Positions 46,538 through 58,645 of a DNA stretch of 64,000 nucleotides are shown here, one piece after another. The stretch covers positions 61,001 to 125,000 of the forward strand of contig PUQB01000582.1 in NCBI GenBank assembly GCA_003024785.1. The letters run 5' to 3'. Made by a program: the position numbers and the translations under genes. The notes below the pieces were generated by a model. It worked only from the letters and a program-made list of their open reading frames with translations. It did not search any database and was not told the origin of the DNA. How positions within the stretch are numbered: the first letter of the stretch is position 1; each line of letters begins with the position of its first letter. Source of the stretch: Selaginella tamariscina (taxonomy: Eukaryota > Streptophyta > Lycopodiopsida > Selaginellales > Selaginellaceae).

Positions 46538-46840
46538 TGTGTGTGTGACTATACCTGCTTTTTACAGTCTTTTAGCTGGGTTTCGAACAAGGCTTTCAAG
46601 CCAGTTGCTCCTATGAAGCTGAGAGAGTGCATTTTCCGTATTTGACATGTCATTTGATAGAGGAAGGTTCATTCCTGTGCGTAAGCCAGAGCTTTCTCCT
46701 TTCTGTTCAGCTGCTGAGCATATTCTTCTTCATTACGATAATATCCGCCCTTCATAGATTTCACTTCACTTTCTAGTTCAATAATCCTCACTGTTGTCCG
46801 TGCTTTCCTCGTACACGTTTTCACAATCTATCTATTTGTA
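45676..46840 (-). pseudogene. Coiled-coil gene, 5' exon set, unit D (best fourth exon)
   Basis: Three exons remain: 46835-46555, about 46392-46186 and 45848-45676. The middle one is intact and reads RQKDQLIKELQTAREEVNRI, then REEHELLRQRYSEVQSKLMD, then LEQCEAALERLTVHMATAAV, a textbook coiled coil. Exons 2 and 3 of the A-unit gene (11561-11225) are deleted, with the gap falling between the (GT)/(GA) repeats near 46420-46540. The first exon ends at a good donor (GCAG|GTATAG), but indels break it near 46680 and 46740. Confidence 0.5.
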
Positions 46841-47124
46841 AGACGAATAAAACCATATAAACGTAAGTTATGTATATATAATGATATCTTATATGTATTA
46901 TTATACAATTAGTTATATGTTAATTAAGTTTACCTTGATTTGTGCCACATTAATTAATTTATAATTGAAATTTATAAATAAAAATTTATATAATTTAAAT
47001 ATTTATTATTGTTATTCTTACTCATTTAAATGTCTTTTCTTCTTCTCGATTTCATTTCATTTACACCTTATAATAATAATAATTAATTAATTTTTTAATT
47101 TATACTCGTATGTTCACGTTCATT

Positions 47125-47200
47125 GCATATCACATGATGTGCATGAGTTGGGCGGCTCCACTAGCGGAGCCGCCCAAATTAGCCCCCAATTCAGGGGCTG
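47125..47200. repeat. GC-rich tandem hairpins, unit D/E
   Basis: Perfect 10-bp stem at 47150-47175 (GGGCGGCTCC, ACTAGC, GGAGCCGCCC), preceded by the CATATCACATGATGTGCATG palindrome and followed by AGCCCCCAATTCAGGGGCT. This is the third copy of the structure. Confidence 0.8.
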
Positions 47201-47865
47201 AATTCTGCAAATTATCCATATTTATAGATTATGTACTTGTATAAGTATTACTATTTGTATGATATATACATGTATAATATTTAATATGACATGAAAGGAT
47301 ACGCATACTTGGAGAACATGGCTATAGTGTATGTATACTTATCATATAACAGATTATTATATAATATATATATAATTTTTAATATTTATATATATTGCAC
47401 ACCACACACACACCACACTGTATATATACACTGAATATGACTTTTCTTTAGCAGCTACTGGAATGGACCTTGACCACTTGACGAAGATACTCTAATGCGA
47501 TAGAAAATCGCGCACTTATAATTAATATCATTGTTGCCAGCAAACGCCCTTTTGTCAATATGTGTTGGTCGCCTCGTGAGTTTCATTTTCTATTATATAT
47601 TATGTACAAGTCATGTCATGTATATGTTTACATATATTTTATTTTATAATACACCTTTATTAAAATTTTGTATTTTCTGTCGTCAACAAACGTATTCTCG
47701 TGACTAATTTTGTTGTTTCGTATTTGTCTTACATCAAGGTGGAATCAATTATGTTATTTAACATCGTCTATAGCAAATGAATGTACATTATATACAAGTC
47801 TAGTTATTATTGATATTGTTGACATTTTCTTAATTAAATTAGTAGATCGAGAGGCAATTAATTTA

Positions 47866-47946
47866 ATGGGAACTATTGCAGCAGCAGAGAATAAGTTCTC
47901 GGCTCGTATGCACAATGAGAATAAGGACCACCTTATTCAAAAGTAA
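47866..47946 (+). CDS. 26-codon mini-ORF (MGTIAAAENKF family), second intact copy
   Basis: Reads MGTIAAAENKFSARMHNENK, then DHLIQK and TAA. It differs from the copy at 13046 by two residues (H to R, H to L). It lies after the GGCAATTAATTTAATG lead and about 700 bases after the hairpins, as in the other units. It is either a small peptide gene or an orphan exon. Confidence 0.35.
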   Translation: MGTIAAAENKFSARMHNENKDHLIQK

Positions 47947-47949
47947 AAT

Positions 47950-49780
47950 TTTAATTAGTTAATTATTTATTTATTCTGGTTAGGCTTGCCATTAGAGAGA
48001 ATAAAAACAACATGTGCCTTTGGAAAGTGAATATACTCTCGCTAATGAATCATATTCTCATAAGAAAGCTGATACCACCATTAATATATAGTGTATAATT
48101 TATACTATGTAAACATATACAAAACTATTTAATTTACATATTGTATAGTCTATATCTCTATGTGTGTGTGCCATAAACGAATATTATGCATGTATCTGCC
48201 TATGTAACATAAACATGTATGTATTCGTATTAATAGGTTTGACATATGCAAGTAAATAATGTAAATTAACATATAAATACTGTTCAATTTATACACTATG
48301 TGAACTGTACAGTTGAAGGCTTACATTTTATATGTTTCCGTTTTGTTTAGTTTAAACACTACGTGAACTGTGCAATTTATAGGCTTACATATATTTTTTA
48401 TAACATACCTGTATTAAAAAAAATTAAGTTTTGTATTTACTGTCACCAATGAGAATCACCGTGTTCTCCGTGTTAAAAAGCTTTTGTCTCACATGAAAGT
48501 GAAACCAATTATGCTAACAAGTAAACTTTAACATCATATTAATTAGCTTGTTAACTTACATTATATATGTTTGTATATTATTTATATTGTTGATAATTAA
48601 TGTAAGCTGATATCACCATCAATATATATAGCGTATAGTTTATACTATGTAAACTATACAAAACTATTTAGTTTACATTATAGTTTATATGTGTGTGTGC
48701 CATAAACGAATATTATGCACGTATCTGCCTATGTAAACACAAACCTGTATGTATTCGTATGAGTCTTGATTTGACATATGCAAGTAAATAATGTAAATTA
48801 ACATATACATACTGTTCAGTTTATACACTGTGAACTGTGCAGTTTAGGCTTACATTTTATATGTTTCCGTATTGTTTAGTTTATACAACACTTGAACTGT
48901 GCAGTTGGTAGGATACAAATATGTTTTATAATATACCTGTATTAAAAACAATTAGGTTTTGTATTTAGTATTTACTAATGCGAACTGTTGTGTTCTCGAT
49001 GACAAAAAAAAACTTTTGTCTCACATGAAAGTGAAATCACTTGTGTTAACAAATAAACTTTGACATCATATTAATTAGCTTGTTAGATTACGTTATATAT
49101 GTTTGTATATCATTTATATTGTTGACAATTAAATTAGTAGGTTGAAAGGCAATTAATTTAATGGGAACCATTGCAGCAGATTATAAGTTCTGGGCTCGTA
49201 TGTAAAAGAGAATACCTTATTAAATTTGATTTTATTAATTAGTCAATTATTTATTTATTCTGGTTAGGCTTGCCTTTAGAGAATAAGAAAGCCTGTTTGG
49301 AAAGTGAATATACTCTCGCCAGTGAAATATATTTTTAGAATCTGATACCAAACATGAGGACCATCAAAGGTGGATTTCATTCTTTATATATAATGTTTAG
49401 TTTATACTATGTAAACATATACATATTTACATTATATGTAAACTACTATATAGCTTACATATTGTATAATCTATATCTGTGTGTCCATACAAATGTCATG
49501 CATGTATCTGCCTATGTATGTACGTATTCGTATTAGATACACGAGATCTTGGTTTGACATATGCAAGTAAATAGTGTATATTAACACAAAATACTGTTCA
49601 GTTTATACACTACAAGTTGTAGGCTTACGTTTTATATGTTTACGCGTTGTTTATGTGTGTGTGTGTGGTCCATAGAAACATGTAGATATTTCGCATGACG
49701 CGTTTGTGTTTGTTAGCACATTTTTTGATAATGTAAGATGTACAAGTAGAAATAAAATATTCCATATTATATTTATATAT
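47950..49780. other. Inter-unit spacer before copy E
   Basis: Contains two diverged spacer repeats (48060-48600 and 48600-49130), each with GTTCAGTTTATACACT-type minisatellite relics, and a MGTIAADYKFWARM copy at 49162 ending in a stop. A KADTKREDH-type relic lies near 49310-49380. Nothing else is supported. Confidence 0.55.
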
Positions 49781-49783
49781 TGC

Positions 49784-49892
49784 TGTTCCATGGCACATGG
49801 AAGTGGAAGAGGCAACGGAGGAGCAGCAATTAACAACAATGGGGAGCATCAAGGCATTTTGGGCAGCTCTTGGGTATGGAAGGAAGCTGAGA
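49784..49892 (+). other. ~105-bp exon-like insertion upstream of copy E
   Basis: Where other units read ATTGCTTGTCTAATCCG... GAGAAACTGAGAACC, this unit has a GC-richer insert. It opens with ATG and reads MAHGSGRGNGGAAINNNGEH, then QGILGSSWVWKEAENLSRID, staying open into the shared sequence. It may be a captured or retained exon giving copy E a different leader. No splice site or start is proven. Confidence 0.35.
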
Positions 49893-50372
49893 ACCTTAGT
49901 AGAATAGATAAGCTGTCTAGATGAGGGACACACAACACAGGTAGTAGATGCAGATTTAACACGAGCAGATCTAAGAAGAAGAAGTACAAAAGCTTTGAAA
50001 ATTTCGACTGTTATAAGGTAATTAAACTTATTTGTTTCTCATATAATCAGTGATAATCAAAATTTAGCAAAAGGTGTCAACTGCAACAATTTGTATCTCA
50101 TTGAGTGTTTTAGTACATTCTCCCATTCCTCAAAATCATTAATCACAAGACAATTCAGACATATATAACATTTATATTTAATCTTAACACTATTTCACCA
50201 TGTTTTATATACATTGTTTTCTTAAACTTTTGAGTTACTCTATACACTTCAAGTTTCTTTTGTTAAGACTAATAATTGGCACTCTCTCAGATCAGCTTGA
50301 GTGTTTTGGTACATTCTTCCATTCCTCAATTCAAGACCTTGCAAATTGGTTAATCACAAGATCAAATTTACC

Positions 50373-53300
50373 ATGGCACTCGACAACGCAGAAGGTAATA
50401 TATATATAAATTTATATTTAGTATTTCATGTTAAGACTAATTGACATATCCACTCTTCAGATCAGTTTGCATTGCACCGTGTAAGTAAGGATGGCAATTT
50501 AAGCTTGGTGAAGGACTTGCTTGGAGGTGATGAGGTCAAACCGAAAATACTTAAAAGGACAGCGATGGTGACACGGTTCTCCATGTTGCCAGCACTGTGG
50601 ATGTTCTAAGGTTTCTTTTGGAGAAGCTAGGCGATACTGCCAAAGCGGGAATTTGCCAACCAGATCGACGTGGCCGCACAGTGCTCCATACGACTGTTTT
50701 GAGGAAAGATGTGGACATGCTTATGGTGTTGGTTGACTTGCTGGAGGATCAACTGGAGGATGTGATTTTCAGAATGGACAGTCAAAAGATGACAGTTCTA
50801 CATCATGCTGCCGAGATTGGTAATTTGAAGGCTATCGAGATCTTCCTCTCTAAATTGGGCAATCAAGCCAAAGATGAAATTCTTCGAACAGATAAGTCTG
50901 GTAAAACAGTTCTTCATAGGGCTGCTGCAGGTGGGATATAAAAGCTTTCATGGAGATAATGTCTAGGTTGAGCGATGACTATGAAATGAGTGAGACAGAC
51001 ATTAATGGTGACACAATCCTTCATACAGCGGCTCGGAAAGGTAGTGTTAGCATTGTGGAGATTCTCTTAGATAGACTAGGAGATAAGGTTCTAAAGATGC
51101 GATCCAACAGAAAAACAAAGACAACAGAAACATGCTGCATGTAGCTGTCTACGAGGGGAAAAGGATGCTCTCTAGTATTGCTTGGCAAGCTTGGCAACGA
51201 AGGGAAACGTGTGATATGTGAGAAGGATGTACTAGGTGCACAGTGCTTCATGCAGCTGTTAATTCTTATCAATTTGACATTATCAAGGTTGTGTTGACTG
51301 CTCTAGGTAGTCAAGCACCCAATATCATCAATGAGAAAGATAGGTCGGGAAAGACAGTTCTTCATCTAGCCGTTGATCATGGTAATGTTGACATTGTAAA
51401 TTTAATCATGTGGAAGCTAGGTGAGCATGCCCCAGATGGAATATTCGAAGAAGATTTTATTGGTAGAACAGTCCTTCATGAAGCAATTGAAAGAGGGAAC
51501 GTGGGTATATTCAAGACACTCATGGATACGCTTGGTGATAGAGCAAAGGAAGGGATTCTTAAGAAAGATAAAGAAAACCTTGTTCATGCAGTTCGTGGTG
51601 GCAATAGTGACATTTTTAGAATGTTAATGCTGCAATTGGATGCTCGAGCCAAAGATACAATTCGACAGACGGATGATAATGGTAACAACCTTCTTCACCT
51701 TGCTGTTCGGTTCCGTAGGAGCAACATGTTCAAGGAGATTGTTGAGCTAGGTGGTCACGACCTTTTACGTCAATGCAATCACGTGAATGCAACACCCATA
51801 CACGAAGCTGCTGCTGAAGTTTGGGGGAGCAAGGACATATTGAAGAGTTTATTCCAGCTAATGAATGTTAAGGTGCAAGAAATGAAAGGTACGTTTACTA
51901 AACTACGCCATTTTGAATTGATGCTCACAATTTACTTTACAGATATTCTCGACACGGGTCGCACTCTTCACGTTGCTTGTGAATTAGGCAACAAGTATAT
52001 GCTGGAGACTTTGCTCAATCAAAATACTGAAAGTTGTCGAAGATATTATGGCACGTGACGAGTTGTTCCTAGGTAACACTGTTCTTCATGCAGCTGCAAT
52101 TGGAGGAGATCTTCATATTGTTAAGCAACTGTTGGATGTTGTCGGTTCATCGTGCAACGACATCAACAAAGTAAAAAATTGGTACGGGCAAACACCTTTG
52201 CATTTTGCTGTAGCACAAGACAACTATGATCTGGTTGAATATTTAATTAAGCAAAAAGGTGCTGATCCAGCTCAAAAGGATAATGCAGGAGTGACACCAT
52301 TGCATTTTGCTGCTAGAAGCGCATCTCAATGTGTTTTACGACTCATAAGTAATTCACTGGGGACGGACTACAATATTAACCAGGTAACAGGCGTGGCTGG
52401 TCTCAGTCCTTTACATTATGCTGCATGGAATGGCAACGAGGAGGCCATCGACTGGTTACTGGGAACAGAAAAGAACAACGAGGACCGAATTGATTTGGAA
52501 GTAAAAGACAATGAGTTACAACTAGCGCCATGGTTCTGGTTAGTTCTAGGTTATTGTCGCCGTAACTACAACAAGGAACTTTCTCGTCGGGTATTGAAAA
52601 CTTTGGTGATTGCCATATAGCAAAGGAAAGAATCCATTTACAGATGACATCAGAAGTCTCCTAATGACATCCAGAATTTCCTAAAAAGATGTTTGAATCT
52701 GGATGGCAACCTTTGGAAGGCGAACTTTTGGATGTTGCATGTTGGGAGACGTTGGAAGGAGTCTCTGATGGAAAGCTGAGTCTGAGTTCGAGTTTGATTT
52801 CATATGTGGCTACCTTTGGTAATGCTACCACAGCTTCAAAACTTGCATACGAGTTACGAAAAGGTAGACGACATAACATATGTGCAGGAGTTGCTGCGTG
52901 GATCTCAACCATTGGAATTTGCTATTACGCGTGCAATGATGACGAAAGTAGGGTGGGTGTGACAGAGAAATTCTTGGCAGTAATGAAAGAAAATGAGGAG
53001 CTTCATAAGCAACTAAGTCCAGTTTTCGAGACAGTGCTCCAGAGTGACAACAAAAAAGGCTTAGAGTTTAAAAGTCTTGGTGAAACACATGCGACCGTCT
53101 CAGGTTCACGATTTATTACAAGCTAAATTATCTTCTTGCATGACAAATAACACGAAAAGACAATGGAGGATAGCTAAAGAAGTTAAGGTGGCTGGATCAG
53201 CTCGAGTTTGAAAATTTTGATAAGTTTGTGGAAGATGTACCTCTGGCTTACTGGATGGCACATCTCCAAATTAAACAAAAGCTACTCCATACATCAACAT

Positions 53301-54564
53301 CAACTGAACAGAGGAGTCAACATCCAACATCGTAATGTTCATTAAGGAGCTTACCAAACACCAGGATAACGTAAACACAAGATCCATTTCAAGCGAGTCA
53401 ACATCCAACATCATTAAGGAGCTTTCAGTCCATAAAACACGGATAGCCAAACTAAAGACACAGGCGTAGTAGAATCGAGCAAGGATGTGGTGGTGCTAGA
53501 GGGCTATCCCAACAACGTGGGCAAGCGCACTGGCCGGACAGCTTTGCACTGGGCAGTCATCTTTGGTGACAAGGAGATAGTCAAGGAGCTTTGTGGGACC
53601 CAAGGTGCAAGCGGGATGTGGTCGACAGGTTTGGAAAGCCAGCTTACTCGTATGCAACATTGCACCCACCTAAATATTATGAGGGCTGCCTTGAGTGGGA
53701 TAAGTACGACGAGAGCCTGCAAAAGAATCGGGATATATACATTGATGCACTCAATGCAATCTTGATTGGAGCAGCATTGATTGCAACGGTCGCATTTTCT
53801 GGTGTCTTACAACCCCCGCTTCAGTATCCCATGAGCAACGCGACCCAAATCCAGATATTAAGTATGTGGCCATCAACAGAGCGGACGTGCAGACATTTTG
53901 GGTGTTAAACAGCTTGTCATTCTTTTTTAGCATGGCCAGTGCTCTAGCTGGGGTCACCGGGGTGTTACCCAATCGTGCGGTTATTGATTTGGCACTGGTT
54001 GAGCGTATGAGGAAATTGTTAGTTCGAGCTGCTGGCTTCCTTGTTCTCTCCATAACCTTTGTTCTTGCTGCTTTTGCATCGGCTGGCTTTGCGGTGTTAC
54101 CACAGGTGCTCAAGCTACGAGCTAACATGATAGTCACAACACTCATTGGAGGATCTTGTTGTGTATACATGCTCTGGAAATTTGCCACGGCTGTTGGCCA
54201 GACTGTTCACGCTCTCTTCACCCGAAAGTTCATGGATTTCAATACCGAAGTTAATATGGAGGAGTTCAACATGGAGTTCAAAATGGAGGAGTTTAATATG
54301 GAAGTCAATTTGGAATTCAGTTTGGAATTCAATTTGGAATTTAATATGGAGACGTCGTAGGGAAATGAAGCGAAGCCCCTTTCTTTGTGGTCATTCTTAC
54401 TTGGTAAAGCGGCCCAAGTCATCCGCTCGGACATTTTGAATTCGGGTGGCTATGCTCCTTGGGAGTATGTTTGGGACGATGGGTTGTGGGATGAACCGTT
54501 TGCTAAGAAGGATGAACCGTCTGATAAGAAGGAGAGCCGCATCGACATTTCAAGTGAGGGTTGA
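50373..54564 (+). CDS. Ankyrin-repeat / four-transmembrane protein, copy E (best preserved)
   Basis: Exon 1 is 50373-50394, intron 1 only 66 bases, exon 2 starts at 50461, and intron 2 is 51889-51942. By comparing frames I count about 18 consecutive ankyrin repeats (motif DxxGKTVLHxAAxxGNxxIV), most 36-39 residues long, with an extra LGDxAKxxI segment after the second helix. A linker (LAPWFWLVLG, then a helical HKQLSPVFETVL region and DVPLAYWMAHLQ) leads to a separate repeat RTALHWAVIFGDKE. Four membrane segments follow at 53740-54180. The C-terminus is a short-period repeat (NMEFKMEEFNMEVNLEFSLE) to a TAG at 54358. The same frame continues after the stop as LNSGGYAPWEYVWDDGLWDE to TGA at 54562. 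The layout matches plant ACD6-like proteins, which act at the plasma membrane or ER in defence and growth trade-off. Frame breaks remain at about 50555, 50935, 51090, 51165, 51235, 52035, 52613, 53065 and 53160. Confidence 0.78.
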
Positions 54565-54665
54565 GAGAGGATGTCACAGGGCGTAATAAAGTTGAATGAA
54601 GATATGATTGCTGAATATAATTGCTATGTGTGTGTATATGTTACAACTTCTGAGTTAAACGTGAT

Positions 54666-55320
54666 AAACCCGTAACGGAAGATATTTCAGCGGAGCAGGC
54701 CCTTGCAATCGAGATATATGGAAGCAGCGCCTCAAGAAAGAGTACCAGGTAATTTGCCCATGTATTCAATAATATTATTATTTGTATTAAGTCATTTTTA
54801 TTTATATTTAAATATATGCTATATTCGTACAAGGAGAATATGAAAGCATTCACCTCTGATTTAAAATACATTTGGTTCATAGTTAAATTAAAATATATTA
54901 ACAATGTGCGACTATATAATTACACAATTTGATACACTTAGGAAATAAACTTTAACGTATGGTATGGAAATGTGTGTGTGAGAGGGCAGCACTTATTGTT
55001 CTTTAACTTTCTCATAACACATGTACTCTCTCTCTACTATCGATATGTAGATACAAGTCCAAGTTAGTGCAAATTATTTTAAATACATTTTAATTTTTAA
55101 ACACATTTTAAGTTTTAAACACTTTTTAAACACATCATATGAATACTACCGTCATGCATATAGATACATACGTTAAACCACCATGTGTATGTATAGTATT
55201 ACATACTAATACATGTATTATATGTTTTAGTTAAATGTGAGTTCTTTCTCAGACGTACAGAGGAGGAAGATTTGTTTGACGATTCATTTCAAGCCCCTTT
55301 GGACATACATACATACACTC
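54666..55320 (+). pseudogene. MEAAPQGRIP module, unit E, interrupted by the retrotransposon
   Basis: Exon a ends at about 54748 (MEAAPQERVP with donor GTAATTT). Exon b follows TTCTTTCTCAG at about 55253 (ACGTACAGAGGAGGAAGATT, one A lost). The Ty3 element begins at 55350 inside the following intron, so exon c is absent. This marks the right edge of the duplicated array. Confidence 0.45.
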
Positions 55321-55349
55321 ACACGTGTGCATGCTCAAATTAAATGTCA

Positions 55350-55512
55350 TGTTGTAATATCCACATGTACTGCTACATGTGCACATACTATTATTAGCAT
55401 AGTGGATTTTGATATCTGTCGGATTAGATTCAATCTAGACCACTCACTTTTATATATAAATTAGAATTTTGAACTAATGGATATACACATTTTTATATTC
55501 TGAGTTCTCACA
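55350..55512 (+). mobile_element. Putative 5' LTR of a Ty3 retrotransposon
   Basis: The block begins TGTTGTAATATCC at the point where array sequence stops and ends CTCACA, giving the usual TG...CA ends. It includes a TATA-like TTTTATATATAAATT near 55449. At about 163 bases it is short for a plant LTR, and no 3' LTR is present to confirm it. A primer-binding site follows one base later, which supports the boundary. Confidence 0.5.
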
Positions 55513-55513
55513 T

Positions 55514-55527
55514 TGGTGGAAACGAGG
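55514..55527 (+). promoter_or_regulatory. Putative primer-binding site
   Basis: TGGTGGAAACGAGG directly follows the LTR. Its complement ends in CCACCA, as a tRNA 3' end does. The tRNA cannot be named without a search. Confidence 0.45.
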
Positions 55528-57989
55528 GACACCTTTAATTGTCCCTACGAAGTGCTCGGATTTGTGTTTTTTTTTATCGATTTTCTTTATCTCTTATATC
55601 TAGCTTTTCCATTGTCTAGATCTATTCCATTTTTATAGATTTTGTCTTTTCTCGTATATGGATCCACAACATGCAAATCCTTTGTCTGTGGAGTAGTACT
55701 CATGCAATTATTGGATGCCATGCGTATGCAATTGAACAATCACTCTCAGCTGATAGTAGCATTCACAACCCAGGGTACTTCTCTTGCTCATGTTGCAAAC
55801 CCCTGCGTTCGGCTGGATTTCTTTCGCGAAATCCTGAAGATGATGTGTACCATTTGTTTGACCACTTCACTGTTGGTTGTCACATATCATTCATGGGATG
55901 GTGCTTAGTGGTTTGTGTGAGTTCCTACTTGTTTTCAAGGGATGGCATTGCAGTGGTACAATGGTTTAAATGTTGCAACTCGTGGAGATTGAAGTATTCT
56001 TCTAGAGAGTTCAAACGTGCATTTGGGCATGCAGACGACTGTGACGATGCTTTTCAACAGTTGCATTGTATTCGTCAGGAGCCATCTGAGTCGGTGATGT
56101 AATTTGGTGTTCGCTTTCAAAGCCTTTTGCTGCGTGCAGAACCTAACATGTTGAAACGCATTAAGTTAGGTATGTTGTGGCCAGCACTTCGTCAAGACCT
56201 TGTGGGGCTTGTGATGCATTAGCTCCAGTATACATTTATTTATGTTCTCTTTTTTTATTTTTTATATTTTTAATTTGTCAACTACACATAAGTAACTAGA
56301 GATCTCTTGACGATGCTTTGAGGCTGGCACAACGATATGAGTCGCAACCTCTCCCACTTGCACTTTCACGTGCTCTCATTCCACTTCATGTTGGGGATGG
56401 ACCTGCTTAAATGGAAGTTGAGGCTGTTGCTGCTCGTGTACCAGCACAAGGTTGGGCCTATGGACGAGGACGTGAACGTGCAGTTCATTATTGGGCGTGT
56501 GATGAGGTTGGACACATGTATTAGCGCTGTCAACAATTTCCCGATTGGCATTCCCCATTTCCAGGGTGGAGGCCATGGCGTTAACAACGTCCGGTTGGTG
56601 TTGCTGCAGTGGAAGGTTGTGATGCGGTGGATCTTCCGAAAACAACGAATCGCACGAGTAAAGGAGGGTCCTCGTGCGAATAAATTAGTGACTCCTCCGT
56701 CTTTCTTTCGAGAGTATCATCAAGGGGTTCACTCGACACCAAATCATCTAGTCTTCACTTTCAAGCTCGATTTAATCACACGCCATGTTTATTTTCTTTC
56801 AGTGTTGGTGGATACAGGTTCGAGTTTGTTCTCTATTTCTCAATCTGTTGTTACACGTTGCAGCCTTCATTTGCGTCGTGAGGTAGAATCAGTTTTTATC
56901 TTATACGGCAACGGACACACTCATGCTTGTTCATGGATGAAGTTGACATTGTTGTTCTATGGGACAATCGTGAGCTTGAGCTTTAATCTTTGCGGGTGAT
57001 GCCGAGTCAAGCTTTTCACCTTATTCTTGGTATGGATTGATTGACTCGCAATCATGCCAAGTGTGACTTTGAAAAGTCTTCCCCCTGTTTAACTCTCCCT
57101 CGTCTTTCTTACATTCCTCTTACTTCTATTCCACTTCATCCATCTCCTTTCACCTCTGCTTCCATCACTTTTGTCTCACCCCTACTTCCAACTATTTTCT
57201 TTTCATGCTCTTCCTTTCCTTCTCTATATCCATCAGATGATCATTGTGCTACAGTTATTGATCAACTCAAGAAGGAGTATGCTGATCTTTTCAACTTCAA
57301 CTTGTCATCTGGGGCAAGATTGTGACACGCCACCCTATTCCAACTGGAGATGCTAGGCTAATCAAGGTACCTGTTCGGTGTTAGTCACCAAATGAGCTCA
57401 AGATCTTACGAGCGAATGTCAAAGAGATGTTGGAGAAGAGTGTTATTCAGAAATTTCAAATCCTTGGGCGTGCGAACCTCATCTTGTGACAAAGCCTGAT
57501 GGGAGCATTCGATTTTGCATTGACTATTGCCCATTAAATGAGGTAACCGTCTCAAATGTGTACCCCACTTCCTCATACTGCAAACCTTTTGGATTGACTG
57601 GGGCGGAGCCGTTGGTTCACCTGGATATTGACAAGTTCCAATGGATGACATGGACATTCCCAAGACTGCTTTTCGGACACCATTTGGCCTATACAAGTTC
57701 TTGATGATGCCTTCGGTTTGCAATGCTCTAATGACTTTTCCAGCGTATGATGGACGAGGCTCTTTGGACATGCCATAGGTGACTGCATTTCATCGATGAT
57801 GTTTTGATCCATTGGATGGAACGTGGGAGGAGCATGTCGGTGATGTACGTAAGGTTTTGGATCGGCTGCGGGAAGTTGGTTTGAAGTTGAAGCCATCTAA
57901 GTGTGTATTTGGATAGAAGGACACCACTTATTTGGGTTATCGCATTTCACGTTGTCGAAGGAAAATCATTCGGGGACTCGTATGTTCGG

Positions 57990-58645
57990 GACTTGATGGC
58001 TTTAGTGATAGCGCATCGTAGTAGTCCTTGCTAATGATTACACACATGAATAAAAGAATAGAAAGGAAAGGGAAAACATGAGATGAAACTCATGACACGA
58101 AAGATACACTAACTAATTTTTATATTTCATCATAGGAGCACACACAAAATAATGTCATCATACTTATTTACAAAGTAAGAAAAGAAAAGAAGAAACTAGA
58201 GACTCTTCTCTATATCTCTATATCTATATGTGTCCTCTCTCTCTCTCTTCCCTGAAACCCTTGAGCCTTGGTTCTTTATATACCCAAAATAATATAAAGA
58301 ATGCATGTAGGGTAGGGTAGGGATGTAAGAGAGGGTGTAAGATGGGGGTTACATAAGAATAATGGTAGGGGGTTATGGAAGAAGGTGGGCTTGACTTTGA
58401 CTTGGGAAGGTGACTAGGAAGGTGCATGGAAGAAGACAAAGAAAATGTGCATGGTCAAAGCAGGCACTAATCATATGGATTAACATAATAATGTTGACTA
58501 GTTTGACCATGTAAGAAAAGACAAAGAAGGTGAATAGTAAAGTGAAATGTAGACGTATAATACGAGTAGAAGACTAGTATAATACGAGTAGAAGACTAGT
58601 CCACTACATGCATACCAGGGGCTACCAAGGTGATGGTCCAAATTT
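57990..58645. mobile_element. Unidentified ~0.65-kb insertion inside the Ty3 element
   Basis: The RT frame (TYLGYRIS near 57930) stops being recognisable at about 57990 and resumes near 58645 (FPMPKCVNDVQCFLGKVQYL). The intervening DNA is non-coding and purine/pyrimidine-biased, with a CTCTCTCTCTCTTCC run, a TATATA at about 58277, and two exact 22-base tandem copies at 58556-58599. I found no clear terminal repeat or target duplication, so the class is unknown. Confidence 0.55.
58556..58599. repeat. 22-bp direct repeat, two perfect copies
   Basis: TATAATACGAGTAGAAGACT plus AG occurs at 58556-58577 and again at 58578-58599 inside the insertion. Confidence 0.95.

Noticed and set aside
56337-56999. 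220-codon ORF as a single novel gene
   Set aside because: It is out of frame with the gag segment for much of its length. The true content is the Ty3 gag end, degraded zinc knuckle and protease (DTGSS).
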